Assembly: GCA_009809945.1 (NCBI GenBank)
Contig: WTPW01000152.1
Location: 138,513-202,512 of the forward strand
DNA length: 64,000 nt
Source of the DNA: Gigaspora margarita
Lineage: Eukaryota > Glomeromycota > Glomeromycetes > Diversisporales > Gigasporaceae
Direction of reading: 5' to 3'
The position numbers and the translations under genes were made by a program. The notes under the pieces are model-generated. The model saw only the letters and a list, made by a program, of their open reading frames with translations, was not told the origin of the DNA and made no database searches. This document shows, piece after piece, positions 61,740 through 64,000 of this stretch (position 1 is its first letter; each line of letters opens with the position of its first letter).

Positions 61740-62475
61740 AATTTTTAACTACTTTTGCACTTCATAACATCTACTATTATATTCGCTCATATTCACTACT
61801 TCTTGCAAAGTGTTAGAGAAGTTAAAGTTGTTGTTTTTGTAAGTACCAGAAAAGTTAGATCGTTTTCTTGCAAAGTTTCGAAGAAAGTCAGGAATAAATA
61901 AAATAAAATTAAAAAAATAAGTAAAAAAAAAGAAAAACAAACAAAAAATAAAAATGTAAGCAAACTAAATAAAAAAAACAAAGCCTCAAATCTCTATTTC
62001 TCTGAAGTAAGAGTTCATTTCTTGCAATTCAGAAATCGTTGAAGGTTTTCACATTGTGCTGGAATAATAAAAAAATAAAAATTAAAGAAATAAGTAAAAA
62101 GAAAACAAACAAAAAAAATGGAATGTAAGCAAACTGAATAAAAAAAAAAATAAAACCCCAAATCTCCATTTCTCTAATATAGAGTTCGTAATAGAAATTG
62201 CTAAAATCAAGTTGTATATATTCTTGCAAAGTGGTGAAAAAGTCTGGGTTTGCTTGCAAAGTATCAAAAAACCTATGTTATTTCCTCACAAATTGGCAGA
62301 ATATTAAAAAAAAAAATTAAATAAAAACAAAAACAAACAATAATGTTAAACAAAAAAATAAATGAAGCACTAACTAAACCTTTATTTCTTTAAAGAGGTG
62401 TTCTTGGAAATTTACAAATTGCTAGAGAAAGCAATTGTGTGTTCTTGCAAAGTTTCAAAAGGCTGAGTTGGCTTG
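61740..62475. repeat. Degenerate tandem repeat with TTCTTGCAAAGT
   Basis: Three or four units of about 170-260 bp carry CAAATCTCTATTTCTCTGAA, TTCTTGCAAAGTT and an A-rich spacer with AAATAAGTAAAAAGAAAAAC and GTAAGCAAACT. Minus-strand open frames (Phe/Leu-rich) arise from the A-rich spacer and are not genes. Confidence 0.55.
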
Positions 62476-62854
62476 CGCATAGTTTTGAAAGGTTGTTAGA
62501 TTTCCAAAAGTTAGGGGGTATTTGTTGTAAAAATAAAATAAAAAAATTAAAAAATAATAAAGAAAAAAAATAAAAAACAAAACAAAACTAAACAAAACTA
62601 AATGAAATGGAACGAACCAAAAAAATATCAAAACGAAAACGAAAACGAAAAAACAATGTAAAATTGATAGAAGATCTAAATTATAAGCAAAAAAAAATAA
62701 ACAAAGATCTAATCTGATCTTGTACCATGATCATTGAAACATTTTGAACCATTTCGAAAATATTAGTCAAACACGTTCTTGGTATGATCTAGGGTACAGA
62801 TCTACTAATCTAGCTTGATTTTCTATTTTTAAAATATTTCGAAACAATTCAAAA

Positions 62855-62947
62855 TATTAAAAAAAAAAAGAGAAAAAAAAGGAGAGAAAAAAAGGAAGAG
62901 GAGAAAAAAAGGGAGAGAAGAAAAAAAAAGGGAGGGAGAAGTAAAAA
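62855..62947. repeat. Homopurine (A/G) tract, about 93 bp
   Basis: An almost uninterrupted A/G run, for example GAGAAAAAAAAGGAGAGAAA and GGGAGGGAGAAG. Mirror-like purine tracts of this length can adopt triplex (H-DNA) conformations and are prone to polymerase slippage. Confidence 0.6.
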
Positions 62948-63477
62948 TCGTTCAAAAATGCTTTTTTTTTTTTAAGTCAATTTTTTTAATATGCCAATTA
63001 TTTTCATTTTTTTTAGCCTACTTTTTTTTGAAATTTTACTTTTTTTTTTTTTTTTTTTTTTNTTTTTTTTTACCCGGTGACAGTCAAAACATTATGTAAT
63101 CATTAAAGATCTGTTAATCATTATATATAATTTCAAATAATTCCAATTATAATCGATTTATAGATATATAACGATTTAATATAGAAAATGATATATATCA
63201 AGTTTTATCCAATTAATCAATATATAACGATATTTTATAATCAATATAAAACGATTAAGTGTTATATATTGATCAATATCTATATATAAAATTTGCAGAT
63301 GTGGTCACCTGACCAGTTTGATTGGTTTGTTTACAATTAAAAAATCTGTAGCGATCTCAGGATCCCGTGATTGGATTTTAATAATTTTGAATTCATCAGA
63401 ATCGTCTTGCTGAGATGAACATTTTGGTAGTTAAATCATCTAAAACGGACCAGTAGATCCAAAATTATTCAAGATTA

Positions 63478-64000
63478 GGGGGCATCCATAAATAACGTTA
63501 TGTACCCCTACATAGTAGCTCTTGACCCCCTCCTCTACTATATAAAAAAATTTTTAAAAATCCATATGTTTATATATAAAATTTTACAAAAACTTGAATA
63601 TATTATGACCCAGTGATCCAATCTGGATGATTTTTGTACCATTCGATTCGTCTCTATGAGACGAATCCAATAGTACCAAAATCGTTTCATTTGGATTACT
63701 GGATCACGTTTTATTAACGAAATACTATTAATTTTATAGTAATTTTATAAGAAAACATAATAACCAATAGTATTTCGTTAATAAAACGCGATCCAGTGTT
63801 CCAAATCAAATGAAATTGGTACTATTCGAATTCTCTCCTCGAGACGATTCGAATGGTACCAAAACTATCCAATTTGGACCATTGGATCAAGTTTTAGACA
63901 AATTTTTAGAAAAAAATTGTGTTATATTAGGGGGACCCCCCTACATATTGCAAAATCGTTATATTTTGGGGGACCCTCTCCTCAAGCATAACGTAATTTA
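63478..64000. mobile_element. Inverted-repeat element truncated by the window edge
   Basis: Starts GGGGGCATCCATAAATAACG with TTATGTACCCCTACA. The right side has GGGGGACCCCCCTACATATT and AGCATAACGTAATTTA, complementary to the start. Inside are two smaller inverted systems: ACGAAATACTATTAATTTTA with complement, and ATTCGATTCGTCTCTATGAG with GTACC arms. The last terminal bases fall beyond position 64000. Confidence 0.55.

Larger units (their letters stand above)
61067..63477. mobile_element. 2.4-kb element with about 200-bp inverted ends
   Basis: The left end, AATCTTGAATAATTTTGGAT, then CCATTTTAGATGATTTAACT, ATTGTAAACAAACCAATCAA and CAAATTTTATATATAGATAT, is repeated as its complement at about 63275-63477 with few mismatches. 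The interior has a palindromic TATATCGAT block, a tandem CTTGCAAAGT region and a homopurine tract, but no coding frame. Superfamily unknown. The terminal bases are AATCTTG. Confidence 0.65.

Noticed and set aside
61749..62267. Several Phe/Leu-rich minus-strand frames
   Set aside because: They are shadows of the A-rich tandem repeat at 61740-62475.

Overview
The window looks like nuclear DNA of an arbuscular mycorrhizal fungus (Glomeromycotina, Rhizophagus-like). The sequence is extremely AT-rich with long poly-A/T runs. Genes are few and split by short GT-AG introns (63-152 nt). The families present (Sel1-repeat protein kinases, MATH-USP7 deubiquitinases, TPR relics) are ones known to be expanded in these fungi. 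The genus is an inference; no rRNA or mitochondrial marker is present. There is a 54-base N gap at 22396-22449 and single Ns at 9413, 54396 and 63062.

Only three genes can be supported as protein-coding, all on the minus strand. (1) 12679-15073: a five-exon gene for an N-terminal helical bundle, a degenerate kinase domain and Sel1 repeats, with a one-base frameshift before the Sel1 part. (2) 17479-17812: a two-exon gene for an 85-residue small secreted cysteine-rich protein, too short and spliced to appear as a long ORF. (3) 51653-55845: a gene of the USP7 family whose frame is intact through 19 predicted exons (838 residues), yet all three catalytic triad residues are replaced.

Broken genes: a TPR relic (963-1290, minus), a heavily mutated large repeat-family protein ending in a RING-like Cys/His cluster (2546-5043, plus), an unrecognised fragment (18369-18651, minus), a Tc1/mariner transposase (about 48530-49170, plus) and a Helitron-like fragment (about 50070-50420, plus).

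The rest is a dense, nested landscape of non-autonomous transposons and hairpin repeats. It includes hAT-type elements with 8-bp target duplications (15864-17176, 27906-29500, 29906-30221), several TA-flanked MITE families, some ending in CCGTA, a family with CAGGACCC ends, a tRNA-headed 707-bp retroposon with a 19-bp target duplication (40695-41401), a roughly 210-bp hairpin array (22625-24335) with relatives scattered over 37 kb, tandem repeats, and long inverted-repeat elements at the right end (59666-64000). Most short ORFs in these regions are chance frames through repeats.

The two large genes resemble signalling or ubiquitin-pathway pseudoenzymes and the small gene encodes a candidate secreted effector. 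I see no operon-like or shared regulatory link between them.
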